Shown one piece after another: positions 48,284 through 56,036 of a stretch of DNA of 64,000 bases. The stretch covers positions 1 to 64,000 of the forward strand of contig NZ_LMFZ01000010.1 of NCBI RefSeq assembly GCF_001427305.1, written 5' to 3'. Position numbers and translations under genes: made by a program. This DNA is from Duganella sp. Root1480D1 (GTDB taxonomy: Bacteria; Pseudomonadota; Gammaproteobacteria; Burkholderiales; Burkholderiaceae_D). The first letter of the stretch is position 1, and each line of letters begins with the position of its first letter. The notes below the pieces were generated by a model. That model worked only from the letters and a program-made list of their open reading frames with translations. It was not told the origin of the DNA and ran no database searches.

Positions 48284-48835
48284 TTATTCCACTTGCCTGA
48301 GGCGCGAGCGTACTTCCATCAGGGCGAAACCGAGAAGGTTCATTCCGGTCCATTCGGATGGGACCTCGGCATACGGGGAATCGGCGGCAAAGCCGGTGCC
48401 CCAGACGAAATCGACCGGGCTCGCCTCGACCAGCACCTGATCTCCGGTGGCGAGCAGGAAGTCGCGCAACGGTGCGTTCTGCGAGAACTTTGCGTAATTG
48501 GCCTGGACGACGATCTCCCAGCGGTTCTCCGCCCAAACCTCTTCGTCGAAGCCCTGTACCTCGCGGCCGGCAGCTTTGGCCATAGCGGGATTGGGCGATT
48601 GCAGGACGCGCTCAAGCGCAACGGCATCGCCGAACAGGCGCGCCTTCCCTGCCATCATGAAGTGCTCGGCCGTCAGGTAGCGGATTTCATCGACGACAAA
48701 GGCCGCCTCGAACCATTGGCTGAAGCACGTCTTCGTGATTGCGCCGTTCCTGGAAGGCTGATGTCCCCAGAACAGGACCATCCTGGGCTGTCCATAGTCC
48801 CGGACATAATCACACAGCTCGACGACATTTCTCAT
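48284..48835 (-). CDS. NADAR-family N-glycosidase
   Basis: 183 residues of the NADAR (YbiA/DUF1768) fold. Conserved blocks: FSQWFEAAFVVDEIRYLTAE, HFMMAGKARLFGD, FDEEVWAENRWEIVVQANYA and VDFVWGTGF. Family members cut N-glycosidic bonds in riboflavin intermediates, and some remove ADP-ribose from guanine. Its ATG overlaps the PARG-like gene stop by 4 bases (48832-48835), so the two act together; this favours an ADP-ribose function. About 20 residues longer than E. coli YbiA at the N-terminus. Confidence 0.88.
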   Translation of the reverse strand: MRNVVELCDYVRDYGQPRMVLFWGHQPSRNGAITKTCFSQWFEAAFVVDEIRYLTAEHFMMAGKARLFGDAVALERVLQSPNPAMAKAAGREVQGFDEEVWAENRWEIVVQANYAKFSQNAPLRDFLLATGDQVLVEASPVDFVWGTGFAADSPYAEVPSEWTGMNLLGFALMEVRSRLRQVE

Positions 48836-49680
48836 TTCGATTCTTCTCCAGTGAACTGCGCTTCAAACGCGGCAACTGCCGCGCCCTTCCGATCCAGCAC
48901 GGCAAAGACCACGTGCTCGAATGCGTTGTGGTACTTGGGACTGTGCAGCAGATGCTCGGCGAACCAGCGCGCCATGTCCGATGGCTGGTTGCCGAACACG
49001 CCGCAGCCCCAGGCGCCAAGCACCAGCGCAGTATGGCCATGGTGGGCGGCCAGCGCCAGCAGCATTTCAATGCGGGCCAGCATGGCCGCCTCAAGCTCGC
49101 CAAGGCGCTGTGGCTCATTGCGTGCAACTGCACCGCGATTGACCGCCGGCGCGGTGACCATCGACGCCACATACGGTTCGTCCAGCATACCGTAATCGTC
49201 ATCGCGGAACACCGGCACCTTGGGCGAATAAATCATGTCATCCAGGTAGATGCACGACTTGTGTGCGCGGTTCGCTTCGTACATTTCGGACTTCTGCACG
49301 ATGCACGGATAAAGCCCGGAGGATTTTGCAAGGTTCTCTTCCTGCGCCTCTGCGCCGCCGAGGAAACCGCCTCCCGGATTCCTGGCCGATGCGAAGTTCA
49401 GGCACAGTGGATCGGCATAGCCAAGCCCGATGAGGCGGCGCGCTGCCGCCAGCGTGGCTTCGTTGCGTACCTCGAATTTGGTCGCGAAGGACTGCCGGTC
49501 ACCGCGGCCATTCACCAGTTGCTGCAGCGCCTCGCCCTTGTAATGTACGGTACCGGCCTTGGCCTGCGCCAGGGCGCTTGCGATATCGACATATTTGCCG
49601 CGTGAATTTTGGTAGCCGCCGGCCTCCATGAGGGACAGGGATTCCTGGGCGATTCGCGAGCGGACTTCTCGATTGATCAT
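48832..49680 (-). CDS. PARG-like poly(ADP-ribose) glycohydrolase family protein (TIGR02452)
   Basis: 282 residues. The bacterial PARG signature is present in full: LCLNFASARNPGGGFLGGA then QEENLAKSSGLY (GGG followed by QEE with catalytic Glu). A macrodomain-type core follows (LVLGAWGCGVFGNQPSDMA). Such enzymes hydrolyse ADP-ribose links on proteins or nucleic acids. First gene of an operon with the NADAR gene; expressed from the promoter at 49726-49754 under a dyad operator. No ADP-ribosyltransferase toxin gene was seen nearby. Confidence 0.88.
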   Translation of the reverse strand: MINREVRSRIAQESLSLMEAGGYQNSRGKYVDIASALAQAKAGTVHYKGEALQQLVNGRGDRQSFATKFEVRNEATLAAARRLIGLGYADPLCLNFASARNPGGGFLGGAEAQEENLAKSSGLYPCIVQKSEMYEANRAHKSCIYLDDMIYSPKVPVFRDDDYGMLDEPYVASMVTAPAVNRGAVARNEPQRLGELEAAMLARIEMLLALAAHHGHTALVLGAWGCGVFGNQPSDMARWFAEHLLHSPKYHNAFEHVVFAVLDRKGAAVAAFEAQFTGEESK

Positions 49681-49725
49681 TGTGATGTTCCTTTCTTGTT
49701 ATTGGTTTTTGGATCAGGCAGGAAC

Positions 49726-49754
49726 ATCATAACCCACTTAGTGTTCTTTCACAA
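49726..49754 (-). promoter_or_regulatory. Promoter of the PARG-NADAR operon
   Basis: On the minus strand TTGTGA (49749-49754) and TATGAT (49726-49731) are 17 bases apart, 4/6 and 5/6 matches to sigma-70 boxes. The predicted start is near 49719, about 39 bases before the ATG at 49680, with AGGAACAT as ribosome-binding region. Confidence 0.55.
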
Positions 49755-49760
49755 CTAAGT
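49736..49760. promoter_or_regulatory. Dyad operator over the -35 of the PARG-NADAR promoter
   Basis: ACTTAGT (49736-49742), 11 bases, ACTAAGT (49754-49760) is a perfect inverted repeat whose centre and right arm cover the -35. Related pieces CACTAAG and ACTTAG recur at 49775-49786. The position fits a repressor; NrtR-type NAD regulators are a plausible but unproven candidate. Confidence 0.45.
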
Positions 49761-49783
49761 TATATTCAAATTCACACTAAGAC

Positions 49784-50455
49784 TTAGCGCAGCAGTTCGT
49801 AAGGGCCGCCGCGCTCCAGCGCGCGCTGGTAGGCCGGACGGGCATGGATGCGCTGCAGGAAAGCTTGCAGGCGCGGATGGCTGGCGCCAAGGCCGCCACG
49901 GGCCGCGGCGGCTTCGAGCGGGAAGCTCATCTGGATATCGGCAGCACTGAACTCGTTGCCGGCGAACCATTCACGCTGGGCGAGTTCGGACTCCAGGTAG
50001 GCCAGGTGGCGATCGATGTTCGGCTGCACGAAACTCGACATCACCTTCTGCGCAATGGCGCGCTTGATCGGCTTGACGAAGAATGGCGCCGGCGACGATT
50101 CGACCTTGTCGAACACCAACTTCATCAGCAGCGGCGACATCAGCGATCCTTCCGCGTAATGCATGAAGTAGCGCCAGCGCAGCTTGTCGGGCGTGCCGGC
50201 CGGCGGCACCAGACGGTCGTTGCCGTGCTTCTCCACCAGATACTCGAGGATGGCGCCCGACTCGGCGACGATATTGCCTTCATGCTCAATGACCGGCGAC
50301 TTGCCGAGCGGGTGCACCTTGCTCAGTTCCGGCGGCGCCAGCATGGTTTTCGGGTCGCGCTGGTAGTGCTTGATCTCATACGCCAGCCCCAGCTCTTCCA
50401 GCAACCACAGCACGCGCTGCGAACGAGAGTTATTGAGGTGGTGGACGATGATCAT
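49784..50455 (-). CDS. Glutathione S-transferase
   Basis: 223 residues. N-terminal thioredoxin-like domain (IIVHHLNNSRSQRVLWLLEE, VHPLGKSPVIEHEGNIVAES, with the cis-Pro and ESGAI glutathione site) and an all-helical C-terminus. It conjugates glutathione to electrophiles; substrate unknown. An earlier ATG at 50470 adds five residues. It is divergent from the truncated haemoglobin gene. Confidence 0.9.
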   Translation of the reverse strand: MIIVHHLNNSRSQRVLWLLEELGLAYEIKHYQRDPKTMLAPPELSKVHPLGKSPVIEHEGNIVAESGAILEYLVEKHGNDRLVPPAGTPDKLRWRYFMHYAEGSLMSPLLMKLVFDKVESSPAPFFVKPIKRAIAQKVMSSFVQPNIDRHLAYLESELAQREWFAGNEFSAADIQMSFPLEAAAARGGLGASHPRLQAFLQRIHARPAYQRALERGGPYELLR

Positions 50456-50485
50456 GGGTGCGCTCCGCAAGGTTAAAATGGAGCC

Positions 50486-50857
50486 ATGACTTTACCACTG
50501 ACCCAAGAATCCATTGCAACCCTGGTCTACGAGTTCTACGACGGCGTGCGCGCCGATCCGGAACTGGGACCGGTGTTCAATGCCGCCATCGGCGACTGGG
50601 AGCCGCACCTGGCGCGCATGGTGGAGTTCTGGAGCACCACCATGCTGGGCACCAAGAGCTTCCAGGGCAACGTCTACGGCAAGCATATGGCGCTGCCCGG
50701 CGTTCAGCCGCAGCACTTCCAGCGCTGGCTTGCGCTGTTCCAGTCGACCGTGGACCGCCTGTTCGAACCAGCCGTGGCGGAGGAATTCCGACTGGTGGCC
50801 AGCCGCATTGCGCAAAGCCTGCAATACGGCTTCTTCGGCCAGGTGCATTTCAGCTGA
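50486..50857 (+). CDS. Group III truncated haemoglobin
   Basis: 123 residues. FYDGVRADPELGPVFNAAI, the FWSTTMLGTKSFQGNVYGKH segment with proximal His, and HFQRWLALFQSTVD match group III trHb. It binds haem and probably O2, NO or peroxide; physiological role in this group is not settled. It converges with the EAL-like gene and overlaps its end by 8 bases. Confidence 0.9.
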   Translation: MTLPLTQESIATLVYEFYDGVRADPELGPVFNAAIGDWEPHLARMVEFWSTTMLGTKSFQGNVYGKHMALPGVQPQHFQRWLALFQSTVDRLFEPAVAEEFRLVASRIAQSLQYGFFGQVHFS

Positions 50858-51392
50858 AGGCATCGGCAGCGCTCATCACCGAATAGCTGGCTTGCCAGCG
50901 GCGCAGCGCGGCAGGCAGGACCTGCATCGGTTGTGGCGCCACGATGAAATCACCAGCAGCGTGCGCGCATCCCGCTTCGCACACATGCAGCCAGTCGAGC
51001 AGGTTGGACACTTCGCAGCAGCCGGCTGCTTCAGACTCCCTCAGCACCAGGCGCTGCGGCGCCACGCCGGCTTGCGCCAGCAGCCCATCGATCTCCGCTG
51101 CCAGCGATGGCGTCAACGGCAGCGGCACGGACAGTTCCAGCGCCAAGCTAAAGCCGTCGGCTTCCCACATGCGCAGCGCGGCCAGCGCATCGCACACCAT
51201 GTGCAGCACAAAGACCTGCTGCAAGCCCTGTGCCGCCAGCGCATCGGCGAACGCTGGGAACGCCAGCACGCCACGTTCCGGATGACGCCAGCGCACCGAG
51301 GCCTGGACACCAGACACGCTGCCGTCGCGCGCCGTCACATGCGGCTGGCACCAGAGTTCAAACTGGCCCAGCTCGAGCGCATTACCAATCAA
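50850..51392 (-). CDS. Degenerate, truncated EAL-domain protein
   Basis: 180 residues. The start (FELWCQPHVTARDGSVSGVQ) and SVRWRHPERGVLAFPAFADA match the first half of EAL domains, but the EAL motif reads QAS and the DDFGTG loop and following ligands are missing, so it cannot be a normal c-di-GMP phosphodiesterase. It may bind c-di-GMP or a partner, or be decaying. Start is a TTG at 51392 that overlaps the end of the TonB-receptor gene by 11 bases. Confidence 0.6.
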   Translation of the reverse strand: MIGNALELGQFELWCQPHVTARDGSVSGVQASVRWRHPERGVLAFPAFADALAAQGLQQVFVLHMVCDALAALRMWEADGFSLALELSVPLPLTPSLAAEIDGLLAQAGVAPQRLVLRESEAAGCCEVSNLLDWLHVCEAGCAHAAGDFIVAPQPMQVLPAALRRWQASYSVMSAADAFS

Positions 51393-53670
51393 ATTTCACC
51401 TCCGCGGAATACGAGCGTTGTGGGTAAGGGTGGAAGTTCCAGTACTTGTAGTTGTTGGCATTGTCGATGCCGAAAGCGGCACTCCAGTGCTTGTCGATGC
51501 GGTAGCGCAGGCGCGCATCGACCGTGAAGTACTTGCTGGCGCCCTGGTAGGCGAAGCCATTGATGTCGGTGTTGTCCAGCGTCGAGTACTGCTTGCCGCT
51601 GTAGCGTGCGGCCAGCGTGGCGCTCAGCTTGTCGTTGACGCGGTAGGTCGCTACGGCGCTGGCGCGCCATTCAGGAATGCGCGGCTGCCACTTGCCTGCG
51701 CTGGCCGGGAATTTCTCGTTGCGCTTGATCCTGGAGTCGGTCCAGGTCAGGCTGGCCTGCATGTCCAGACCCTCGACCAGCACGTTCTCGTTAGACCAGG
51801 CAGTTTCCAGGCCATGGGTGCGAATCAGGTCGACGTTCTGCACATTGGTTACATTCGGCGTGACCAGCACATTGGTCTGCGAATACAACGCGTCGCGGTT
51901 GCGTTCGAAGAAAGCGGTGATGCGCAAGGCGGAATTGCCGACCAATCGCTCGGCGCTCAGTTCCGTGGTCCAGGAACGCTCGGGTTTCAGGTTCGGATCG
52001 TTGTTGATCAGGGTGCCGGTATTGTTGATGCCGCCCTGGTACAACTCGGACACGGTCGGCATGCGAATCGCGCGGCCGGTGGAAGCTTTCAGCGTCCAGT
52101 CCTCATTGGCCTGGAAGGCCAGCGCCGCCTTGGGCGAGACGAAATTGTCGCTGCGTTTGGCATGGCGCACCACGGTGGTCGCATTCGCGGTTTCGCCGTC
52201 GCGCCCTTCCCAATGTTCGAAGCGTGCGCCGAGCACGGTCTTCCAGTCTTGCGACAGTTTCCAGGTGTCTTGCAGGTACAGGCTGTCGATGCTGGTGCGG
52301 CCGGAGAAAGCCTGGTTGCGCGCACCGGGATCGCCATTTTGCCAGTCCATCGTGCCGCGTTCGACGGTGGATAGCTTGTAGGCTGCGCGCTGGTAGCCAA
52401 AGTCGAAGATATGCGTGCCGCGCATGCCGTCCGGGCGATAAACGCCTTTCAGCGACAGCGTATTCCAGCCAGTGCCGCCCTGGTCGACGATGCGGCCGGC
52501 GCCGCCGCTGGCGGCCGCCGGGCGCGCCGTGGTCGGCGCGCGCAGGATGTCGCGGCTGTAGTCATACAGGCTGGCGGCCACCTCCCAGTCGAATACGCCC
52601 TTGGTGTTGCTCTTCACCGTCAAGCCGTGCATCACGTGGCGCAGTTCTTCCTTGCTTGAATTGAAGTCGGACGCTGCCAGCGTGAAGCTGCGGCCGTCGA
52701 TCAACACCGGGCCGCTGAACACCGGCTTGCCCGCCACATCGCGCAGGTAGGTATTGGGCGAGCCGCTGGAATCGTTCTGCCACCAGCCCAGCGAGTAGCT
52801 GGCGCGCACGGTCGGCGAAAAGTCGTATGCCAGCTTGATCTTGGCGTGGTCCTGCACCGTGTTGTACTGGGTCGCCGTGCCAAGGACGTAGATGTCGCGG
52901 TTGGTGCGGTCCTTGTCGGCCACGGCGCCGCTGACCGGCACGCCTTTGCCATTCAGCGTGCCGCTGGCCATGGCGCGCGTGGTGTAAGTCTGCGGCTGGC
53001 CATCGCTGTCGGTGCGGTTCACGCTGATAAACCACGACCAGGCGCCGTGGCGGTCGCCCAGCGACATGCTGGACTGGCGCGCGGTCGAGGTCATGTTCGT
53101 GTTGTACAGCTCAAACGGCTGGCGCACATAGGCCACCCGGGCATGCGCTTCGAATTGCTTCGGCATGCGTGTCACGTAGTCGACCACCGCCCCGACCGAG
53201 TTGCCGCCATATGCTGCCGAGAACGGGCCGTACAGTACGTCCACGCGCTCGATTTCCTCCGGCGCCACCATGCCCCAGCGCGGCGCGAACGTGGCGCCGT
53301 TACCGAGGTAGTTCGACAGCAGCACGCCGTCGGCGTACACCGCAGAACGCGCGCTGTTGCCGGTTCCGGAAGCGCGGGTGGACAACACGGCGTGATTGTA
53401 GTCGCCGATATAACGCTTGCGCACCAGCAGGCTAGGCAGGTATTTCAGTGCGTCTTCCGCATCGCTGGCGTTGACCTGTTCCTCGATCTGGGTGCGGGTG
53501 ATGCCTTCAATCGTGGTCGGGATCTGGGTTGGCAGCGAAGTCGGGTGGTTGCCGGCGATGACGACGGTGCCAACCATCTTGAGCGGCGATTCCCCTTCGT
53601 GATCGGCGAATGCCGGGGCCGAGAAAACGGCCAGCAATGCTGCGGCCAGGGGAATAAGACGGGTGTTCAT
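51382..53670 (-). CDS. TonB-dependent outer-membrane receptor, possibly for copper
   Basis: 762 residues with signal peptide (IPLAAALLAVFSAPAFA). Plug domain (TIEGITRTQIEEQVNASDAE, RASGTGNSARSAVYADGVLL, ERVDVLYGPFSAAYGGNSVG) and a C-terminal barrel ending in VKFDW, an outer-membrane Phe/Trp terminus. Its partner upstream is a DUF2946 protein, a family I associate with copper-responsive receptor loci, so copper or another metal is a reasonable substrate; siderophores are the alternative. Start ATG at 53670. Confidence 0.88.
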   Translation of the reverse strand: MNTRLIPLAAALLAVFSAPAFADHEGESPLKMVGTVVIAGNHPTSLPTQIPTTIEGITRTQIEEQVNASDAEDALKYLPSLLVRKRYIGDYNHAVLSTRASGTGNSARSAVYADGVLLSNYLGNGATFAPRWGMVAPEEIERVDVLYGPFSAAYGGNSVGAVVDYVTRMPKQFEAHARVAYVRQPFELYNTNMTSTARQSSMSLGDRHGAWSWFISVNRTDSDGQPQTYTTRAMASGTLNGKGVPVSGAVADKDRTNRDIYVLGTATQYNTVQDHAKIKLAYDFSPTVRASYSLGWWQNDSSGSPNTYLRDVAGKPVFSGPVLIDGRSFTLAASDFNSSKEELRHVMHGLTVKSNTKGVFDWEVAASLYDYSRDILRAPTTARPAAASGGAGRIVDQGGTGWNTLSLKGVYRPDGMRGTHIFDFGYQRAAYKLSTVERGTMDWQNGDPGARNQAFSGRTSIDSLYLQDTWKLSQDWKTVLGARFEHWEGRDGETANATTVVRHAKRSDNFVSPKAALAFQANEDWTLKASTGRAIRMPTVSELYQGGINNTGTLINNDPNLKPERSWTTELSAERLVGNSALRITAFFERNRDALYSQTNVLVTPNVTNVQNVDLIRTHGLETAWSNENVLVEGLDMQASLTWTDSRIKRNEKFPASAGKWQPRIPEWRASAVATYRVNDKLSATLAARYSGKQYSTLDNTDINGFAYQGASKYFTVDARLRYRIDKHWSAAFGIDNANNYKYWNFHPYPQRSYSAEVKFDW

Positions 53671-53765
53671 GATGCTTCCTTTCCTGTTCTTGCGAGCGAG
53701 GGCCTTGCCACCGCGCCGCCACAGGGCGCGTGCAATGCAAAGCCGGGAGGTACTGCTGCGAAGGA

Positions 53766-54104
53766 TCAGGCGGAAGGTGGGGCGCGCGAAGGAGGCGCGA
53801 AGGATTCCTGCTGCGGCAGCGCTGCGTGAGCCTGCAATGCCGGCTCGGCGCCAGCCGGCAGCAGCAGCGCCAAGGCAAGACTGGCAGGCGGCGGCGGCAC
53901 GGCGGGCAGGTCGGCCTGCACCATGCAATAGCCGCATTTCTGGAGCACGTGGTGGGCTTTCGGCTGTGCGTGGCAATGGGCGACGTTGTTATCGCCGCAA
54001 GCCGCAGCCAGCAACGTGGACAGCGTTGGGGCGGAGACGGCCATCAGCATCGCAAACAGCGCGATCCTGACTATTCCGGCAATCTGTCTCCTGCTCCAGC
54101 CCAC
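53766..54104 (-). CDS. DUF2946-family exported protein
   Basis: About 112 residues with an N-terminal hydrophobic segment. The core CHAQPKAHHVLQKCGYCMVQ has the Cys/His pattern of DUF2946, which suggests metal binding, probably copper. The GTG at 54104 has GGGAG five bases before it; the GTG at 54116 is an alternative start. It lies 95 bases upstream of the TonB receptor gene, likely the same operon. Confidence 0.8.
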   Translation of the reverse strand: MGWSRRQIAGIVRIALFAMLMAVSAPTLSTLLAAACGDNNVAHCHAQPKAHHVLQKCGYCMVQADLPAVPPPPASLALALLLPAGAEPALQAHAALPQQESFAPPSRAPPSA

Positions 54105-54246
54105 GATGGCTCCCACAATGCAATCTCGATAAGTGGCATTGTAGGTACACGTTTGAGGGGGCGATATGCCCTAGATCAAGTTTTTACTTGCCCGCAATGG
54201 GCCGCAACTGATATCGTAAATATTTCAGTTCTGACATCATACATTG

Positions 54247-54531
54247 ATGGATCACCTGCTCGGTATTGAGTTAATAGGCCTCCTGATCGGCCTGTCTTGC
54301 CTGCCCAGTTGGCTGATCGCCAAATGGTATGCAGCGCACGGCGCCCGACTGGCGCTTAGGCGATCCCTTTTCATCAATGGCGTGCTGGCCTTGGTCGGCA
54401 TGTCCCTGCTCACCGGCGCGCTCGCGCTGGAAATGAGGCAGGCCAGGCCTTTGCTCACCTATGCTTTCGGCTTGCTGGGCATTGTGGGCCTGCTGGTCTC
54501 GGCAGCGCTGCACGCTTTCGACGACGACTAA
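54247..54531 (+). CDS. Small membrane protein of unknown function
   Basis: 94 residues with three membrane helices (about 5-24, 38-60 and 68-88) and a DDD end. No family recognised. It is divergent from the DUF2946 gene and converges with the sigma-factor gene (4-base overlap of the coding ends). A TTG at 54244 precedes the ATG. Confidence 0.6.
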   Translation: MDHLLGIELIGLLIGLSCLPSWLIAKWYAAHGARLALRRSLFINGVLALVGMSLLTGALALEMRQARPLLTYAFGLLGIVGLLVSAALHAFDDD

Positions 54532-55397
54532 ACCGCCGCCGGCAGGCGTATCCAATCGACGGCCTCCATCGCATAGGGCGCAAACAGGAAATCGCGAATG
54601 CCGGCAAGCTGGCTGCCCTGCCATGCCAGCAGGACAAAGTGGGCCGGCTTGTCCACGGTGCCATGGCGGTCGAAGACCAGCATTGCCATTCGCCCTTCCA
54701 CGGCGCCGAGTTCAAAGCACCATTTCGGTTCGGCGGCGTAGCGGGTGAAATATGGATTGACGCCGTCGCGTCCCGCCAGCCGCAGCCGGTTGACCAGCTC
54801 CAGTTGCACCTCCGCCGCCAGCATGGCGCGGATGGCATCGAAATCGCCGTCCTGGAAAAACCGGACATAGCGTGCGATTCGATCCCGGTTCGCTGTCGTC
54901 GGCAAAGGCACGCGCGCGTCGGCCACCTGCCCTGCCAACTGGTGCAAGGCGGCGCGCCCGCGCTGCAATGCCGATTTGGCGGCGGCCGGCGTGCACCCGG
55001 CAATCTCCGCCACTTCCTCCACTGAGTGACCCAGGACGTCTTTCAGGATCACGGCGCAGCGCTGCAATTCCGGCAGTTGCATGAAGGCCTGGAAGCCTGC
55101 CATGATGATCCCGGCTTCCGGCATGGCGCCGCCGCCCTCCATGTCTTCGGTCAAAGGAACCACATTGCTGCGGGCACGCTGGCGCAGGAAGTCCAGGCAG
55201 GTGTTGTGGGCGATGCGCAGCAGCCAGCCGCCCAGGTTGTCCACCTCCATACCTTCCGCACGCGCACGCAGGGCCTTGACCAAGGCATCCTGCAGCAGGT
55301 CCTCGCCGTCGATTGCCGAACCGGTCATGCGGGCGCAGTAGCGATGCAGCCGCGGCCTGAGTTCCTGCAAGCGTGCTTCGAATTCATCGTTGTTCAT
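54528..55397 (-). CDS. ECF sigma factor with C-terminal SnoaL-like domain
   Basis: 289 residues. Region 2 (RLHRYCARMTGSAIDGEDLL) and region 4 (LPELQRCAVILKDVLGHSVE) of an ECF sigma factor, followed by an NTF2/SnoaL-like domain (about 165-285). This fusion occurs in SigJ-like groups without a separate anti-sigma factor; the tail controls activity. It overlaps the upstream ABM monooxygenase gene by 4 bases (ATGA). Confidence 0.88.
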   Translation of the reverse strand: MNNDEFEARLQELRPRLHRYCARMTGSAIDGEDLLQDALVKALRARAEGMEVDNLGGWLLRIAHNTCLDFLRQRARSNVVPLTEDMEGGGAMPEAGIIMAGFQAFMQLPELQRCAVILKDVLGHSVEEVAEIAGCTPAAAKSALQRGRAALHQLAGQVADARVPLPTTANRDRIARYVRFFQDGDFDAIRAMLAAEVQLELVNRLRLAGRDGVNPYFTRYAAEPKWCFELGAVEGRMAMLVFDRHGTVDKPAHFVLLAWQGSQLAGIRDFLFAPYAMEAVDWIRLPAAV

Positions 55398-55684
55398 GCG
55401 ATATGTCCCAGGACGGAATCAAAACTCGCCAGCTCACGAATGCGCGGGAAGCAGGCCTGCATGCGCGGGTCGGCCCGCATGGCGTCGACCGCTTGCGGCG
55501 AATCCCATTCCGAGTAAATGGTCACGCTGCTGCCGTCGAGCGCCGCAATCAAGCGGCTTTCGCGCCAGCCCGCAAGCTTGCTGGCGACTGCGTCGATATT
55601 CGCCTTCAGCAGCGCAAGTAGCGCCGCCTGGTTGCCAGGTTGGACCTTCAGGTGATTGATGAGGATAACAGTTCCGGTTGTCAT
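55394..55684 (-). CDS. Antibiotic biosynthesis monooxygenase-type protein (ABM fold)
   Basis: 96 residues. A small ferredoxin-like ABM domain (TVILINHLKVQPGNQAALLA, SEWDSPQAVDAMRADPRMQA). Such proteins oxygenate or cyclise small aromatic substrates or simply bind them. It precedes the ECF sigma gene with an ATGA overlap and is likely co-regulated with, or sensed through, the SnoaL tail. Confidence 0.8.
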   Translation of the reverse strand: MTTGTVILINHLKVQPGNQAALLALLKANIDAVASKLAGWRESRLIAALDGSSVTIYSEWDSPQAVDAMRADPRMQACFPRIRELASFDSVLGHIA

Positions 55685-55757
55685 GATGTGCCTCCTTGGT
55701 TTCGACACAACTAAGACGAACCGGCGATCCAGAACGGATCGCGGTGCAGGAATTTTT

Positions 55758-56033
55758 TTAGCGCTGGACGTTCAGCATGATGACGCGGCGCGCCGGGCCG
55801 CCTTCCGACGGCGGCGCTGGCGGAGCGGGTGAGTCGCCGCACCCGCCACAGGAACCGCAGCCGCTGCTGCAGCTCGATTCGGTGTTGAAGAAGCGTGCCA
55901 GCTTGTCCTGCGACAGGCCGCGGCGCGACAGGGCATGGACGATTTGCTGGCGCCATGCGGCAGGCAGGTATTTCCTCGCCGCGTGCAGCGCGGCCGCGGC
56001 CACCACGATCCCGACGATGATTTCCTGCCACAT
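55758..56033 (-). CDS. Cys-rich membrane protein of the feo operon
   Basis: 91 residues: one N-terminal membrane helix (QEIIVGIVVAAAALHAA), a basic middle and a Cys-rich segment SSCSSGCGSCGGCG that could bind iron or an Fe-S cluster, followed by a Pro-rich tail. It lies 3 bases after feoB and matches the FeoB-associated Cys-rich proteins. It may assist iron delivery; mechanism unknown. Confidence 0.75.
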   Translation of the reverse strand: MWQEIIVGIVVAAAALHAARKYLPAAWRQQIVHALSRRGLSQDKLARFFNTESSCSSGCGSCGGCGDSPAPPAPPSEGGPARRVIMLNVQR

Positions 56034-56036
56034 GAC

